A stretch of DNA of 64,000 nt from Fidelibacterota bacterium (GTDB lineage: Bacteria; Fidelibacterota; Marinisomatia; Marinisomatales; Marinisomataceae): assembly GCA_028140795.1 (NCBI GenBank), contig JAOIOW010000001.1, positions 371,563 through 435,562 of the forward strand, written 5' to 3'. The position numbers were made by a program, and so were the translations under genes. Shown one piece after another: positions 36,851 to 45,379 of this stretch (positions are counted from its first letter, which is position 1; every line of letters begins with the position of its first letter). The notes under the pieces were generated by a model. It did not search any database, was not told the origin of the DNA, and was given only the letters and a program-made list of their open reading frames with translations.

Positions 36851-38043
36851 TGAAATATTATAATTTCTTTATAGCAAGCTTTATTTTTTTTATCACTTTG
36901 GTATCTTGTTCAAAGGATAAAGAAAATACCATTATAGAAAATAATTCATCTATGGGGGTAAATGAATCAATAATTGATGAACCTTTAGACTTATCTATTC
37001 AAAATATTCTTATTTACCCGAATCAATTTGATAAAAACTCAATTTATATTGACGTTGAAATTTTAAGTATCAATGGAGGAAATGGAGAGGTTCAAATAGC
37101 TCTTTTAAATGATAAAAGATTAGTTGCTTCCAATTCAATTAAAGTTTTATCAAATGAAAAAAATTATTTTCAATCATTTATGATTGGGGGAGAAGTTGAT
37201 TACGAAAAAAATTTTGAAATTGGTATTTCAGCTTTAAATGGCGAAACAAATATCTCAAACAATAAACATATTTTCAAAAGTAGTTTAAAGATTGAAAAAC
37301 CTAAAATTGCTATCTTGTCTGGTAAATTAAATTTTAATACTCCTCACATAATAAATAATTTAATTGCTGACTATGACCATTTTTATCCAAGTCCATTAAA
37401 TGGAAATCTTGACATAACAGATTTTTGGTTTACTAACTATGACATTATTTTGCTTGATAATTTTCCCTCAAAACCAGTTTCTGATAAATGGCTCAAATTA
37501 TTTTTAAAGAAAATCATTTCTGAGAACAGCTCTTTAATTATGAATGCTCGATTAGATCAGGATACTAAAGTATTAAAAGATTTTTTCCCTATCTTTAATA
37601 TTAAGTATGACGAAGGTATAAATTTAAATGATTTTAATAATTTTTCTAGAAACCAAAATGGCTCATTTAAATCATCATTTATTGCTATAAATGATATATT
37701 TAACATTTCAAAAAATTATATTTCAGAATTAAATGAAATAATTGATTGGATTTTAAAAGATGCTGATATTCAATATTCATTTCACATTGCAAATAAATAC
37801 AATAAGCTTAACGAACCTATATTTATTTATGGTTACTCAAATGTGGAAGATTCTGAATTAAAAAATCTTCAAGCTGAAGTTTTAATTGATGATGAAGTAA
37901 TAAGTAAAATTAAGCTATTATATAATCCTATTTCTGGATATTATTTCACTCAGTTTGAGCCTGATACATCGGGTAGTTATGTTTTTAATTTTCAGAACAA
38001 TAAGAAATTAATTGATACTATAAATGTAAATATATATGAGTAA
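36850..38043 (+). CDS. Lipoprotein of unknown function
   Basis: A 397-residue predicted lipoprotein that I do not recognise. The signal peptide ends in LVSC with Cys at residue 20, followed by acidic and serine-rich sequence. About 45-150 looks like an Ig-like beta-sandwich (IYIDVEILSINGGNGEVQIALL). About 155-255 reads as an alpha/beta domain (PKIAILSGKLNFNTPHIIN ... NYDIILLDNFPSKP) resembling the glutamine-amidotransferase-like or von Willebrand-associated folds of some Bacteroidetes surface proteins; this is a weak impression. The C-terminal 100 residues are again beta-rich. It overlaps tsaD by 1 nt and precedes serS by 8 nt. Confidence 0.75.
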   Translation: MKYYNFFIASFIFFITLVSCSKDKENTIIENNSSMGVNESIIDEPLDLSIQNILIYPNQFDKNSIYIDVEILSINGGNGEVQIALLNDKRLVASNSIKVLSNEKNYFQSFMIGGEVDYEKNFEIGISALNGETNISNNKHIFKSSLKIEKPKIAILSGKLNFNTPHIINNLIADYDHFYPSPLNGNLDITDFWFTNYDIILLDNFPSKPVSDKWLKLFLKKIISENSSLIMNARLDQDTKVLKDFFPIFNIKYDEGINLNDFNNFSRNQNGSFKSSFIAINDIFNISKNYISELNEIIDWILKDADIQYSFHIANKYNKLNEPIFIYGYSNVEDSELKNLQAEVLIDDEVISKIKLLYNPISGYYFTQFEPDTSGSYVFNFQNNKKLIDTINVNIYE

Positions 38044-38051
38044 ATTGTCTC

Positions 38052-39317
38052 ATGCTGGACATAAAAAAAATAAGAAACAATTCAGATAAAATTTTACAAT
38101 CTTTAGCAAAAAAAGATAAGAATATTTCCCTCGATAATATTTTAAGGTTAGATGATAGTTTAAAAACACTAACCACAAAACTTAATGAATTGCAAGCAGA
38201 CCAAAATAGCAAATCTAAAGAAGTTGGAATATTGAAATCCAAAGGAGAATCTGCTGAAGATATTTTTGCTGATTTAAAAATTCTTTCTGATAAAATTAAA
38301 GAGCTTGAAAAAGAACAAAGAGAGTTGTCATCATCCTTAAAAGATGCATTATTAGAAATACCTAATTTACCTCATTCATCATGTCCTCAAGGTTCTTCAG
38401 AAAAAGATAATGTGGTTGTTGTTGAAAAAAAGACCAATAAAGAACTCAACTTTAATGTTAAAAATCATATAGATATTGGCAAGCAGTTAGATATACTTGA
38501 TTTTGAAGTAGCTGCCAAAATGTCTGGAAGTGGATTTCCACTTTATAAAGGCAAAGGGGCATTGCTGGAAAGAGCATTAATTAATTTCATGATTGATTAT
38601 CATCTTAAAAACTTTAACTATACGGAGTTTTTCACTCCTTTCTTAGTAAAACCAGATTCAGCTTTAACTACTGGTCAACTTCCAAAATTTTCAGAGGATA
38701 TGTATCATATTGAAAAAGATGATCTTTTTTTGATTCCAACTGCTGAAGTTTCACTAACAAATATTCATAAAGATGATATTTTATCTTTTGATGATTTACC
38801 TAAATATTATCTCGGGTACTCGGCATGCTTTAGAAGAGAAGCTGGATCTTATGGAAAAGATACTAGAGGTCTTCTAAGAGTGCATCAGTTTAATAAAGTT
38901 GAATTAGTAAAATTTGTAGAACCAGAAAAATCTTATGATGAACTTGATTCTTTGGTAAAGCAAGCAACAAATATTCTTGATTTGTTGGAGCTCGACTACA
39001 GAGTAATTGAATTATGTTCTGGCGATTTGAGCTTTGCTGCTGCAAAGTGTTTTGATCTTGAAGTATGGGCTCCGGGAGAAGAAAAATGGTTAGAGGTATC
39101 ATCATGCAGTAATTTTGAAGATTTTCAATCAAGGAGAGGAAATATTAGGTTCAAAAATTCTGATGGAAATACAGATTTTATTCATACGTTAAATGGATCA
39201 GGATTAGCAACACCAAGAATTTTTGCCGCTTTTATTGAAACGCACCAAAGAGAAGATGGAAGTATTCGTATTCCAAAAAGTCTCCAGCCTTACATGGAAA
39301 TTTCGGAGATAAAATAA
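38052..39317 (+). CDS. serS: Seryl-tRNA synthetase
   Basis: Class II aminoacyl-tRNA synthetase charging tRNA-Ser (and tRNA-Sec where present). The N-terminal two-helix coiled-coil arm (about residues 25-105) that reads the long variable arm is clear from its heptad-like Lys/Leu/Glu pattern. Motif 2 is CFRREAGSYGKDTRGLLR (about 258-275) and motif 3 GSGLATPRIFAAFIE (about 381-395). The 421-residue length is standard. Its stop is directly followed by the TTG start of the acyltransferase gene. Confidence 0.96.
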   Translation: MLDIKKIRNNSDKILQSLAKKDKNISLDNILRLDDSLKTLTTKLNELQADQNSKSKEVGILKSKGESAEDIFADLKILSDKIKELEKEQRELSSSLKDALLEIPNLPHSSCPQGSSEKDNVVVVEKKTNKELNFNVKNHIDIGKQLDILDFEVAAKMSGSGFPLYKGKGALLERALINFMIDYHLKNFNYTEFFTPFLVKPDSALTTGQLPKFSEDMYHIEKDDLFLIPTAEVSLTNIHKDDILSFDDLPKYYLGYSACFRREAGSYGKDTRGLLRVHQFNKVELVKFVEPEKSYDELDSLVKQATNILDLLELDYRVIELCSGDLSFAAAKCFDLEVWAPGEEKWLEVSSCSNFEDFQSRRGNIRFKNSDGNTDFIHTLNGSGLATPRIFAAFIETHQREDGSIRIPKSLQPYMEISEIK

Positions 39318-40016
39318 TTGCGAATTATATGGATTTATTTAAATCTTATTTTTTGGACATTATTATTTGGTCTTAGTTCTTTCTTCGCAATTTTATTAAC
39401 AGGTAAGAAAGAAAATTTTAAGTTTTTTGGAGTTATTTGGGGAAAAACTTTATCATTCATTTTTAACATTAAATTGAAAGTAAAAGGAAAGCATAATCTA
39501 CAAGATAGGAATTACATTTTTGCATCAAATCATGCTTCCCTAATTGATATCCCTCTTTTATTAATTGCTGTAAACAGATATACGGTATTTATTGCAAAAA
39601 GTGAACTTAGCAAAATACCTATTTTTAAATCAATTTTAGATAGAGCAGGCTTCATTTTTGTTGATAGAAAAAATAATGATAGCGCTGTGAAATCGATGAA
39701 TAATTTGATGGAAGATATAAAAAAGATACCAAGATCTGTTGCTATTTTTCCAGAAGGAACGAGAACTAGTGATGGGAATCTTTTACCATTTAAGAAGGGT
39801 GCAGCTATTTTTGCTATAAATACAGATATTCCTGTAGTACCTGTTGCAATATCAGGAACCTACAGTTGGTCCAAAAAAAAATTATTTGATATATCACAAA
39901 GTGTCATAAGTTTTGAGTTTGGAGAACCAATTATTACTGAAAATTATTCTTTTAATGATAGAGATTATTTGACCGAAAAAATTAAAACAAACATTAAAAA
40001 TATGAAGATTGATTAA
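39318..40016 (+). CDS. plsC: 1-acyl-sn-glycerol-3-phosphate acyltransferase
   Basis: Membrane-bound acyltransferase adding the second fatty acid to make phosphatidic acid. One hydrophobic N-terminal segment (about residues 5-28) anchors it; the catalytic HX4D motif is NHASLIDIP (about 71-79), and the glycerophosphate-binding motif is FPEGTRTSDG (about 144-153), followed by VPVVPVAISGT. The 232 residues are typical. The start is TTG 39318 immediately after the serS stop. It ends 1 nt before the ATG of the heptose nucleotidyltransferase gene. Confidence 0.92.
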   Translation: MRIIWIYLNLIFWTLLFGLSSFFAILLTGKKENFKFFGVIWGKTLSFIFNIKLKVKGKHNLQDRNYIFASNHASLIDIPLLLIAVNRYTVFIAKSELSKIPIFKSILDRAGFIFVDRKNNDSAVKSMNNLMEDIKKIPRSVAIFPEGTRTSDGNLLPFKKGAAIFAINTDIPVVPVAISGTYSWSKKKLFDISQSVISFEFGEPIITENYSFNDRDYLTEKIKTNIKNMKID

Positions 40017-40017
40017 A

Positions 40018-40482
40018 ATGCGATTTCTACTTAAAGACAATATTGAAATTATTAATAGAATTAAGGCTGAAAGAAAGAAGATAGTCTTCACAAATGGTTG
40101 CTTTGATCTATTGCATGTTGGTCACGTAAGATATTTAGCTCAAGCAAAAAAACTTGGAGATTTTTTAATTATTGGTCTTAATTCAGATAGTTCAGTTAAA
40201 GAATTAAAGGGCGAAGATAGACCCATAAATTCTTTTGAAGATAGAGCAACTTTATTATCAGCAATAGAGTCAGTTGATTCAGTTATAATGTTTGAGGAAC
40301 AAACTCCAGAAAATTTAATAAAAGACATAGTACCTGATATTCTTGTCAAAGGAGGAGATTATAATATTGAAGATATTGTGGGCTACCAGACAGTAATGCA
40401 AAATGGAGGTCAAGTAAAAACCCTAAGTTTTTATGATGGCTATAGTAGTACAAATTATATTAATAAAATAAAAAAACGCTAG
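40018..40482 (+). CDS. D-glycero-beta-D-manno-heptose 1-phosphate adenylyltransferase (HldE C-terminal type)
   Basis: Cytidylyltransferase-fold enzyme that activates heptose 1-phosphate with ATP for lipopolysaccharide inner-core synthesis. The HxGH nucleotidyltransferase motif is in FTNGCFDLLHVGHVRYL (about residues 24-40), and the downstream VKGGDYNIEDIVG and a late YSSTNYINKI (family motif containing the STT-like loop) are present. The 154 residues correspond to the stand-alone adenylyltransferase half; the kinase half of bifunctional HldE is absent here. The frame could open at TTG 40009, but ATG 40018 is preferred. With kdsD it points to a heptose-KDO core. Confidence 0.9.
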   Translation: MRFLLKDNIEIINRIKAERKKIVFTNGCFDLLHVGHVRYLAQAKKLGDFLIIGLNSDSSVKELKGEDRPINSFEDRATLLSAIESVDSVIMFEEQTPENLIKDIVPDILVKGGDYNIEDIVGYQTVMQNGGQVKTLSFYDGYSSTNYINKIKKR

Positions 40483-40521
40483 CTTGCTTATCCAAACTAA
40501 TTCAGATAATTTCACAACTTT

Positions 40522-42267
40522 ATGATAAACAATAGAATAATATTTGCCATAATTATGTCCTCAATAATTTTTGGACAAAATCTTTCAGAAAAACCTAGAA
40601 AACCATTCATGAATACCGATGATATTTCTTTTTTAGGAACATCAAATAGAATTACTTCCATTTTGGACGAAGCAAAGCAATTTTTATCAGATGCAATTAT
40701 TGCTGATGTCAATTCAGATACTGTTGAAGTTGTGTATAATATTAAAAAGGTTTTTGATCTATTATCTGATGTTGAACAAATAGGTGTAAGAGAAGAATTA
40801 GATAAAATTGAATTTGAAAAATTTCAAGATGATTTTGTTAAAATTTATACAACCAGATTAAATACCATTGATAGTTCTACTCAAATATTAACAGCTGATT
40901 TAATAAGAAAAGATATAGCTGAATTGACATCTGAAAATGAATCAATTGAAATGGGTATGACAAAATTTACTATTATTGATGATAGAGAAGGACATATACC
41001 CTTAGTTACAAATTCACAAGTTGAAAGTTATATAAGGTATTTTCAAGGTAAAGGCCGAAAAGGATTTAACATATGGCTCAGAAGATATGTCCAGTACAAA
41101 GATTTAATGTTACCAATCTTAGAACAGTATGATTTACCTGAAGAGTTAATTGTTGTTTCAATGATTGAATCTGGCTTTGATCCTAAAGCTATTTCCAGGG
41201 CTAAAGCGGTTGGTTTATGGCAATTCATGTACTCAACAGGAAAGCAATATGGATTAAATAGAAATTGGTACATTGATGAAAGACAAGACCCAATAAAATC
41301 AACTCATGCTGCAGCTAAATATTTTAGAGATTTATATGAAGAGTTTGAAGATTGGTATTTAGTTCTTGCAGCATATAATACTGGTCCTGGAAGAGTAAAT
41401 AGAGCTTTAAAACTTCATGAAACTTCAGATTATTGGCAATTATACTCTCTACCGAAAGATACAAAGAATTATATCCCATACTATCTTTCATCAGCCATAA
41501 TTTTACAAAATCCTGAAAAATATGGTTTTAAAATTCCTAAAAATAACCCTTTAAAGTATGATGAAGTCAAAATTGAAAAGAGTTCTGATCTAAATGTAAT
41601 AGCAAAAGCAGCAGGTACAAAAGTTAGTACAATTAAAAAACTGAATCCTGAGCTGAGACAACCAGCTACTCCAAATAATGGTTCTTATTCTTTAAATATT
41701 CCATTTGGTAAAAAAGAATCTTTTTATAAACAATTTAATGCGATTCCAGATAATGAAAAGTTTGCAGTTCAAAAAGTAGAACATAGAGTTCAAAAAGGGG
41801 AGAACCTTATTTCAATAGCCTCAAAATATAGAGTATTAGTTGCAGACCTGCAGACAATAAATAATATTTCAAATATTAATAAACTATCTGTAGGACAGAG
41901 ACTTAAAATTCCAGTTAAAGGTGGCCTGTATTCAAACTACCCTGAAAAGAAAATTTATACTGTTAAGAAGGGTGATACTCTCGGACATATTGCAGAAGAC
42001 TACAATACAAGAGCTAGTGAGATTAGAAAGTGGAATAACATGGGATCCAGTTCAAATATTTATCCCGGGCAAAAATTAACATTATTTGTTAAAGGTCAAC
42101 CAGTTAAGGATACTCCAAAGAAAAATGTTTATATTGTTAAAGTCGGGGATAATTTGAGTACGATTGCTAAAAATAATGATACGACTGTTTCAAAAATAAA
42201 GAGTTGGAATAGTATGAAATCTTCTACAATTTATCCAGGTCAAAAACTTACAATTTATTTTGAGTAA
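40522..42267 (+). CDS. Membrane-bound lytic transglycosylase with LysM repeats (MltD-like)
   Basis: Exported peptidoglycan-cleaving enzyme. A signal peptide (about residues 1-16) is followed by a charged helical region and an SLT domain at about 190-330, with the catalytic glutamate in SMIESGFDPKAISRAKAVG (about residue 215), GLWQFMYSTG and AAYNTGPGRVNRAL. Three C-terminal LysM domains, about 418-465, 477-523 and 534-580, begin HRVQKGENL, YTVKKGDTL and YIVKVGDNL. A degenerate fourth precedes them near 350-395. The 581-residue length is close to other MltD proteins with several LysM units. It likely remodels septal or lateral wall. Confidence 0.92.
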   Translation: MINNRIIFAIIMSSIIFGQNLSEKPRKPFMNTDDISFLGTSNRITSILDEAKQFLSDAIIADVNSDTVEVVYNIKKVFDLLSDVEQIGVREELDKIEFEKFQDDFVKIYTTRLNTIDSSTQILTADLIRKDIAELTSENESIEMGMTKFTIIDDREGHIPLVTNSQVESYIRYFQGKGRKGFNIWLRRYVQYKDLMLPILEQYDLPEELIVVSMIESGFDPKAISRAKAVGLWQFMYSTGKQYGLNRNWYIDERQDPIKSTHAAAKYFRDLYEEFEDWYLVLAAYNTGPGRVNRALKLHETSDYWQLYSLPKDTKNYIPYYLSSAIILQNPEKYGFKIPKNNPLKYDEVKIEKSSDLNVIAKAAGTKVSTIKKLNPELRQPATPNNGSYSLNIPFGKKESFYKQFNAIPDNEKFAVQKVEHRVQKGENLISIASKYRVLVADLQTINNISNINKLSVGQRLKIPVKGGLYSNYPEKKIYTVKKGDTLGHIAEDYNTRASEIRKWNNMGSSSNIYPGQKLTLFVKGQPVKDTPKKNVYIVKVGDNLSTIAKNNDTTVSKIKSWNSMKSSTIYPGQKLTIYFE

Positions 42268-42274
42268 TTAGGGA

Positions 42275-42565
42275 ATGATAAAACAAGATATAGTAGATAA
42301 TGTTGCTAATGCCACTGGCCTAACAAAGGTTGAGGTTGAAGCTGTTCTTAATGAGTCATTTAGCGAAATAATTAAAGCATTGAGCAATAATGAAAAAATA
42401 GAATTAAGAGGATTTGGAACATTTAGTGCAAAACATAGATTACCAAAAAAAGCACGAAATCCAAAAACTGGTGATCCTATATTTCTACCCGAAAGATATG
42501 TACCTGTTTTTAAACCATCAAAATTGATGAAAAAAACAGTAAATGAAAAATTAATCGAATATTAG
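42275..42565 (+). CDS. HU/IHF family DNA-bending protein
   Basis: Small nucleoid protein of 96 residues. The alpha-helical N-terminus (KQDIVDNVANATGLTKVEVE) and the signature RGFGTFSAKHRLPKKARNPKTG-type arm (about residues 45-66) that inserts into the DNA minor groove are intact, with the conserved proline in the arm region. The C-terminal helix is slightly extended. It is followed after 9 nt by the tiny bS22-like gene, with a strong AGGAG in between. HU versus IHF cannot be decided. Confidence 0.94.
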   Translation: MIKQDIVDNVANATGLTKVEVEAVLNESFSEIIKALSNNEKIELRGFGTFSAKHRLPKKARNPKTGDPIFLPERYVPVFKPSKLMKKTVNEKLIEY

Positions 42566-42574
42566 GAGTAATAA

Positions 42575-42670
42575 ATGCCTTGCGGTAAAAAAAGAAAAAA
42601 AAGAAAAATGAATACTCATAAACGTAAAAAGCGTTTAAGAGCAGATAGACATAAGAAAAAAAATAGATAA
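42575..42670 (+). CDS. 31-residue COX24/AURKAIP1-type ribosomal protein (bS22-like)
   Basis: A very small, very basic protein: 31 codons from ATG 42575 to TAA 42668-42670, with AGGAG at 42564-42568, 6 nt before the start. It begins MPCGKKRKKRKMNTHKRKKR and is almost entirely Lys, Arg and His. This matches the short AURKAIP1/COX24 (mS38/bS22-like) proteins of Bacteroidetes and relatives, which begin MPSGKKRKRHK and carry THKRKKRLR. Those belong to the small ribosomal subunit family. It sits between HU and nadK on the same strand, only 5 nt before nadK. It is too short for normal gene callers. The family match is from recognition and has not been searched. Confidence 0.85.
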   Translation: MPCGKKRKKRKMNTHKRKKRLRADRHKKKNR

Positions 42671-42675
42671 GTAAA

Positions 42676-43539
42676 ATGCAAGTCAAAAGTTTTGCTATAT
42701 GGGCTAATGCTGAAAAAGAACAAGTTCCAGCATTAGTCCAAAGTACTATAAAGTGGGCAAATGACAACAATCTTGAAGTTTATTTAGCCGACCGATTAAA
42801 AAGTATAGATGTTGATTCAGAGGTCTCATACTTTTCTTCACAAAATCCTCCCGAAGTTGATTTTCTTCTTTGTTTTGGAGGAGATGGAACACTCATTTCT
42901 GGAGTTAGAATTTTCTCAGACCCATCTGTACCAGTTTTAGGTGTTCATTTAGGAGGATTAGGATTTTTAGCCCAAATTACTCCTGAGGTACTTATAGATA
43001 AGCTTGAATCTGTTAAAAAGAATGAGTTTAAGATTCAGGATAGATTAGTCTTATCCGCAAAAATTTCTGGTAATGAAGATTCATATTATGCTGTTAATGA
43101 TTTTGTTGTTCAGAATGAAACCTCATTCAGAGTGACTTCATTATCATTATTTATAGATAATCAGCATGTAAGTGATTATAAGTCGGACGGTATAATCATT
43201 AGTACGCCAACAGGATCAACTGCCTATTCATTATCATCAGGTGGTCCAATTGTTCAGCCCGACGTTTTTTCAATAGTTATAACACCTATCGCTCCCCATT
43301 CATTAACATCAAGACCTTTAGTTTTACCATCTGACGTGGAAGTGGAATTTAGGTTTAGCAAAGAGTCTGAAAATGATTTGAAGCTAATTGTTGATGGACA
43401 GAATATTATTAATTTCACTAAAACTTCAACAGTAAAATTATCACAAGCTAATCATCATTTAAAATTTATTACTTTTAAAGATTATAATTATTACGAAACC
43501 CTTAAAAATAAAATGATTTGGGGTAAACGAGGTTCATAA
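42676..43539 (+). CDS. nadK: NAD kinase
   Basis: Phosphorylates NAD to NADP, the only route to NADP in most bacteria. The nucleotide motif LLCFGGDGTLISGVR (about residues 64-78) contains the GGDGT signature, NDFVVQNE (about 140-147) the conserved Asn-Asp pair, and SDGIIISTPTGSTAYSLSSGG (about 169-189) the substrate-binding glycine-rich region. The 287 residues fit. It follows the bS22-like gene by 5 nt and precedes the peptidase gene by 13 nt. An alternative start to ATG 42676 is not needed. Confidence 0.94.
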   Translation: MQVKSFAIWANAEKEQVPALVQSTIKWANDNNLEVYLADRLKSIDVDSEVSYFSSQNPPEVDFLLCFGGDGTLISGVRIFSDPSVPVLGVHLGGLGFLAQITPEVLIDKLESVKKNEFKIQDRLVLSAKISGNEDSYYAVNDFVVQNETSFRVTSLSLFIDNQHVSDYKSDGIIISTPTGSTAYSLSSGGPIVQPDVFSIVITPIAPHSLTSRPLVLPSDVEVEFRFSKESENDLKLIVDGQNIINFTKTSTVKLSQANHHLKFITFKDYNYYETLKNKMIWGKRGS

Positions 43540-43552
43540 AGAAGGAATTCAC

Positions 43553-44896
43553 ATGTCAAAAAAAATATCACAAAATCAAATTCAACAACTTAGAGATAAA
43601 TATTCATCTGATAATCATGTAAAGGTAGTTAGAAATGCAATGATCAAAACCAATTCTAATGAACTTTCAATGGATTGGGAAAAATATCGTAAAATAGATC
43701 ATTCATTTTCCCATGTTATTTCAGGAGAAATGCCAGCCACCAATCAAAAATCAAGCGGTAGATGCTGGGGATTTGCAGGTCTCAATCTTTTTAGGGTTTA
43801 CCTTGGTAGAAAACATAATCTTAAAGATTTTCAGTTCTCACAAAGCTATTTTATGTTTTGGGATAAGCTAGAAAAATCTAATTATTTCTTAGAATCAATT
43901 TTATCAACTGTTGAAGAGAATTTTGATAGTAGAATCGTTATGCATTTATTACAAACTCCAACAGAAGATGGAGGACAATGGGATATGTGGAAAAACCTAA
44001 TTAACAAATATGGTGTTATTCCACAGGCAGAAATGTCCGAATCTTTTTCTTCAAGTCAATCAGCTGAAATGAATAAAATGCTTGCAAGAAAGCTAAGAGA
44101 AAATGCTCATGATCTTCGCAAAGAGTTTTCAAAAGGTGCATCAAATGAAGAATTAAATAAGCTAAAAAATTCTATGATTGAAGAAATTTTTAAAATGCTA
44201 TCGATGCATTTAGGCACTCCTCCAAAAAGTTTTAATTGGCAAGTAAGAGATAAAGACAAAAAATTTAGTAGATACGAAAATTTAACTCCTCAATCTTTTT
44301 ATGAAGATCATGTTGGATTGAATCTCGATGATTATGTCTGTTTAATAAATTGCCCAATGAGTAATAAAGAGTATAATAAAGTTTATACTGTAGAACATTT
44401 AGGAAATGTTATTGAAGGAAGTCCTATTAGATATTTAAATGTTGAAAGTGACGTAATGAAAGACGCGAGCATAAAATCAATTAAAGATGATCATCCTGTG
44501 TGGTTTGGTTGTGATGTTGGTAAACATTTTCATAGAGATTTAGGCGTTATGGACACTGATTTATTTGACTACGAAATGTTTTATAATACTGACTTTAAAA
44601 TGAATAAAGCAGAAAGATTAGAATATGGTCAGAGCCAAATGACCCATGCTATGCTATTTACTGGTGTTGACTTAGATGATAATGGAAAATCAATAAAATG
44701 GAGAGTTGAAAATAGCTGGGGAGATAAAGGAGGTAATAAAGGATACCATATTATGTCTGATGATTGGTTTGACGAGTATAATTATGAAGTAGTTGTTCAT
44801 AAAGATTATTTATCTGATGAATTAAATGATATTTTTCAAAATGCTGAGGCTATTCCATTAAAGCCTTGGGACCCTATGGGTGCCCTAGCAAAATAA
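43553..44896 (+). CDS. Aminopeptidase C / bleomycin hydrolase-type C1 peptidase
   Basis: Cysteine aminopeptidase of the papain clan (family C1B, PepC/bleomycin hydrolase). The catalytic cysteine lies in KSSGRCWGFAGLN (about residue 71), the histidine in SQMTHAMLFTGVD (about 364) and the asparagine in WRVENSWGD (about 386). The C-terminus includes HIMSDDWFDEYNYEVVVHKDYL, typical of the family. The 447-residue length matches the homohexameric PepC/bleomycin hydrolases. No signal peptide is seen, so it is likely cytoplasmic and works in peptide turnover. An AAGGA purine stretch precedes the ATG at 43553. Confidence 0.94.
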   Translation: MSKKISQNQIQQLRDKYSSDNHVKVVRNAMIKTNSNELSMDWEKYRKIDHSFSHVISGEMPATNQKSSGRCWGFAGLNLFRVYLGRKHNLKDFQFSQSYFMFWDKLEKSNYFLESILSTVEENFDSRIVMHLLQTPTEDGGQWDMWKNLINKYGVIPQAEMSESFSSSQSAEMNKMLARKLRENAHDLRKEFSKGASNEELNKLKNSMIEEIFKMLSMHLGTPPKSFNWQVRDKDKKFSRYENLTPQSFYEDHVGLNLDDYVCLINCPMSNKEYNKVYTVEHLGNVIEGSPIRYLNVESDVMKDASIKSIKDDHPVWFGCDVGKHFHRDLGVMDTDLFDYEMFYNTDFKMNKAERLEYGQSQMTHAMLFTGVDLDDNGKSIKWRVENSWGDKGGNKGYHIMSDDWFDEYNYEVVVHKDYLSDELNDIFQNAEAIPLKPWDPMGALAK

Positions 44897-45379
44897 ATGG
44901 ATACTTTAAGTCATGCTTTATGGGGTAAAGGCCTGTTTGGTTATTCAGGCTATTCAAAATTGGCTATTTTTTTTGGAGCAATGCCAGATTTATTTTCATT
45001 TGGATTATTAATTATTATACGACTATTTCAGGGCGATTATAATTATAGTGGGCCTCCAAGCTTAGATTCAATTCCTGGATGGTTATTTTTCAACTATGAT
45101 TTATTTCACAGTTTTGTCCCTGCTTTTGTTGTTATTGGTTTTGTTTACTATTTTAAAAGACCATTAGCATTTCCAATGCTTGCATGGCCCTTTCATATAA
45201 TTTTAGATTTTCCATTTCATTCAAAAGAATATTTTCCCACAAAAATTATTTGGCCTGTATCTGACTTTTCTTTTGATGGTATACCGTGGTCAAATCCGGA
45301 AGTTTGGTTTCCAAATCTTGCTGGTCTTATACTTCTTTTTATTTACAGGTTCAGGCAATCACTTAATTCTAAAAATTGA
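44897..45379 (+). CDS. Small multi-pass membrane protein (YdjM/DUF457-like)
   Basis: A 160-residue inner-membrane protein beginning MDTLSHALWGKGLFG. It has about four hydrophobic segments (about 22-45, 68-90, 92-105 and 138-155). The early TLSHAL histidine, a DLFSFG acidic motif near 32 and a FHIILDFPFHS segment near 100-110 resemble the membrane-bound metal-dependent hydrolase-like (YdjM/DUF457) family, whose biochemistry is poorly known. The ATG follows the peptidase stop directly. Its 3' end overlaps the convergent proline dehydrogenase gene by 21 nt. Family assignment is tentative. Confidence 0.68.
   Translation: MDTLSHALWGKGLFGYSGYSKLAIFFGAMPDLFSFGLLIIIRLFQGDYNYSGPPSLDSIPGWLFFNYDLFHSFVPAFVVIGFVYYFKRPLAFPMLAWPFHIILDFPFHSKEYFPTKIIWPVSDFSFDGIPWSNPEVWFPNLAGLILLFIYRFRQSLNSKN

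Noticed and set aside
42510..42770. Minus-strand frame with a poly-Phe run opposite the HU/bS22-like region
   Set aside because: Its Phe run is simply the complement of the Lys-rich bS22-like gene; the plus-strand genes have ribosome-binding sites and family matches.
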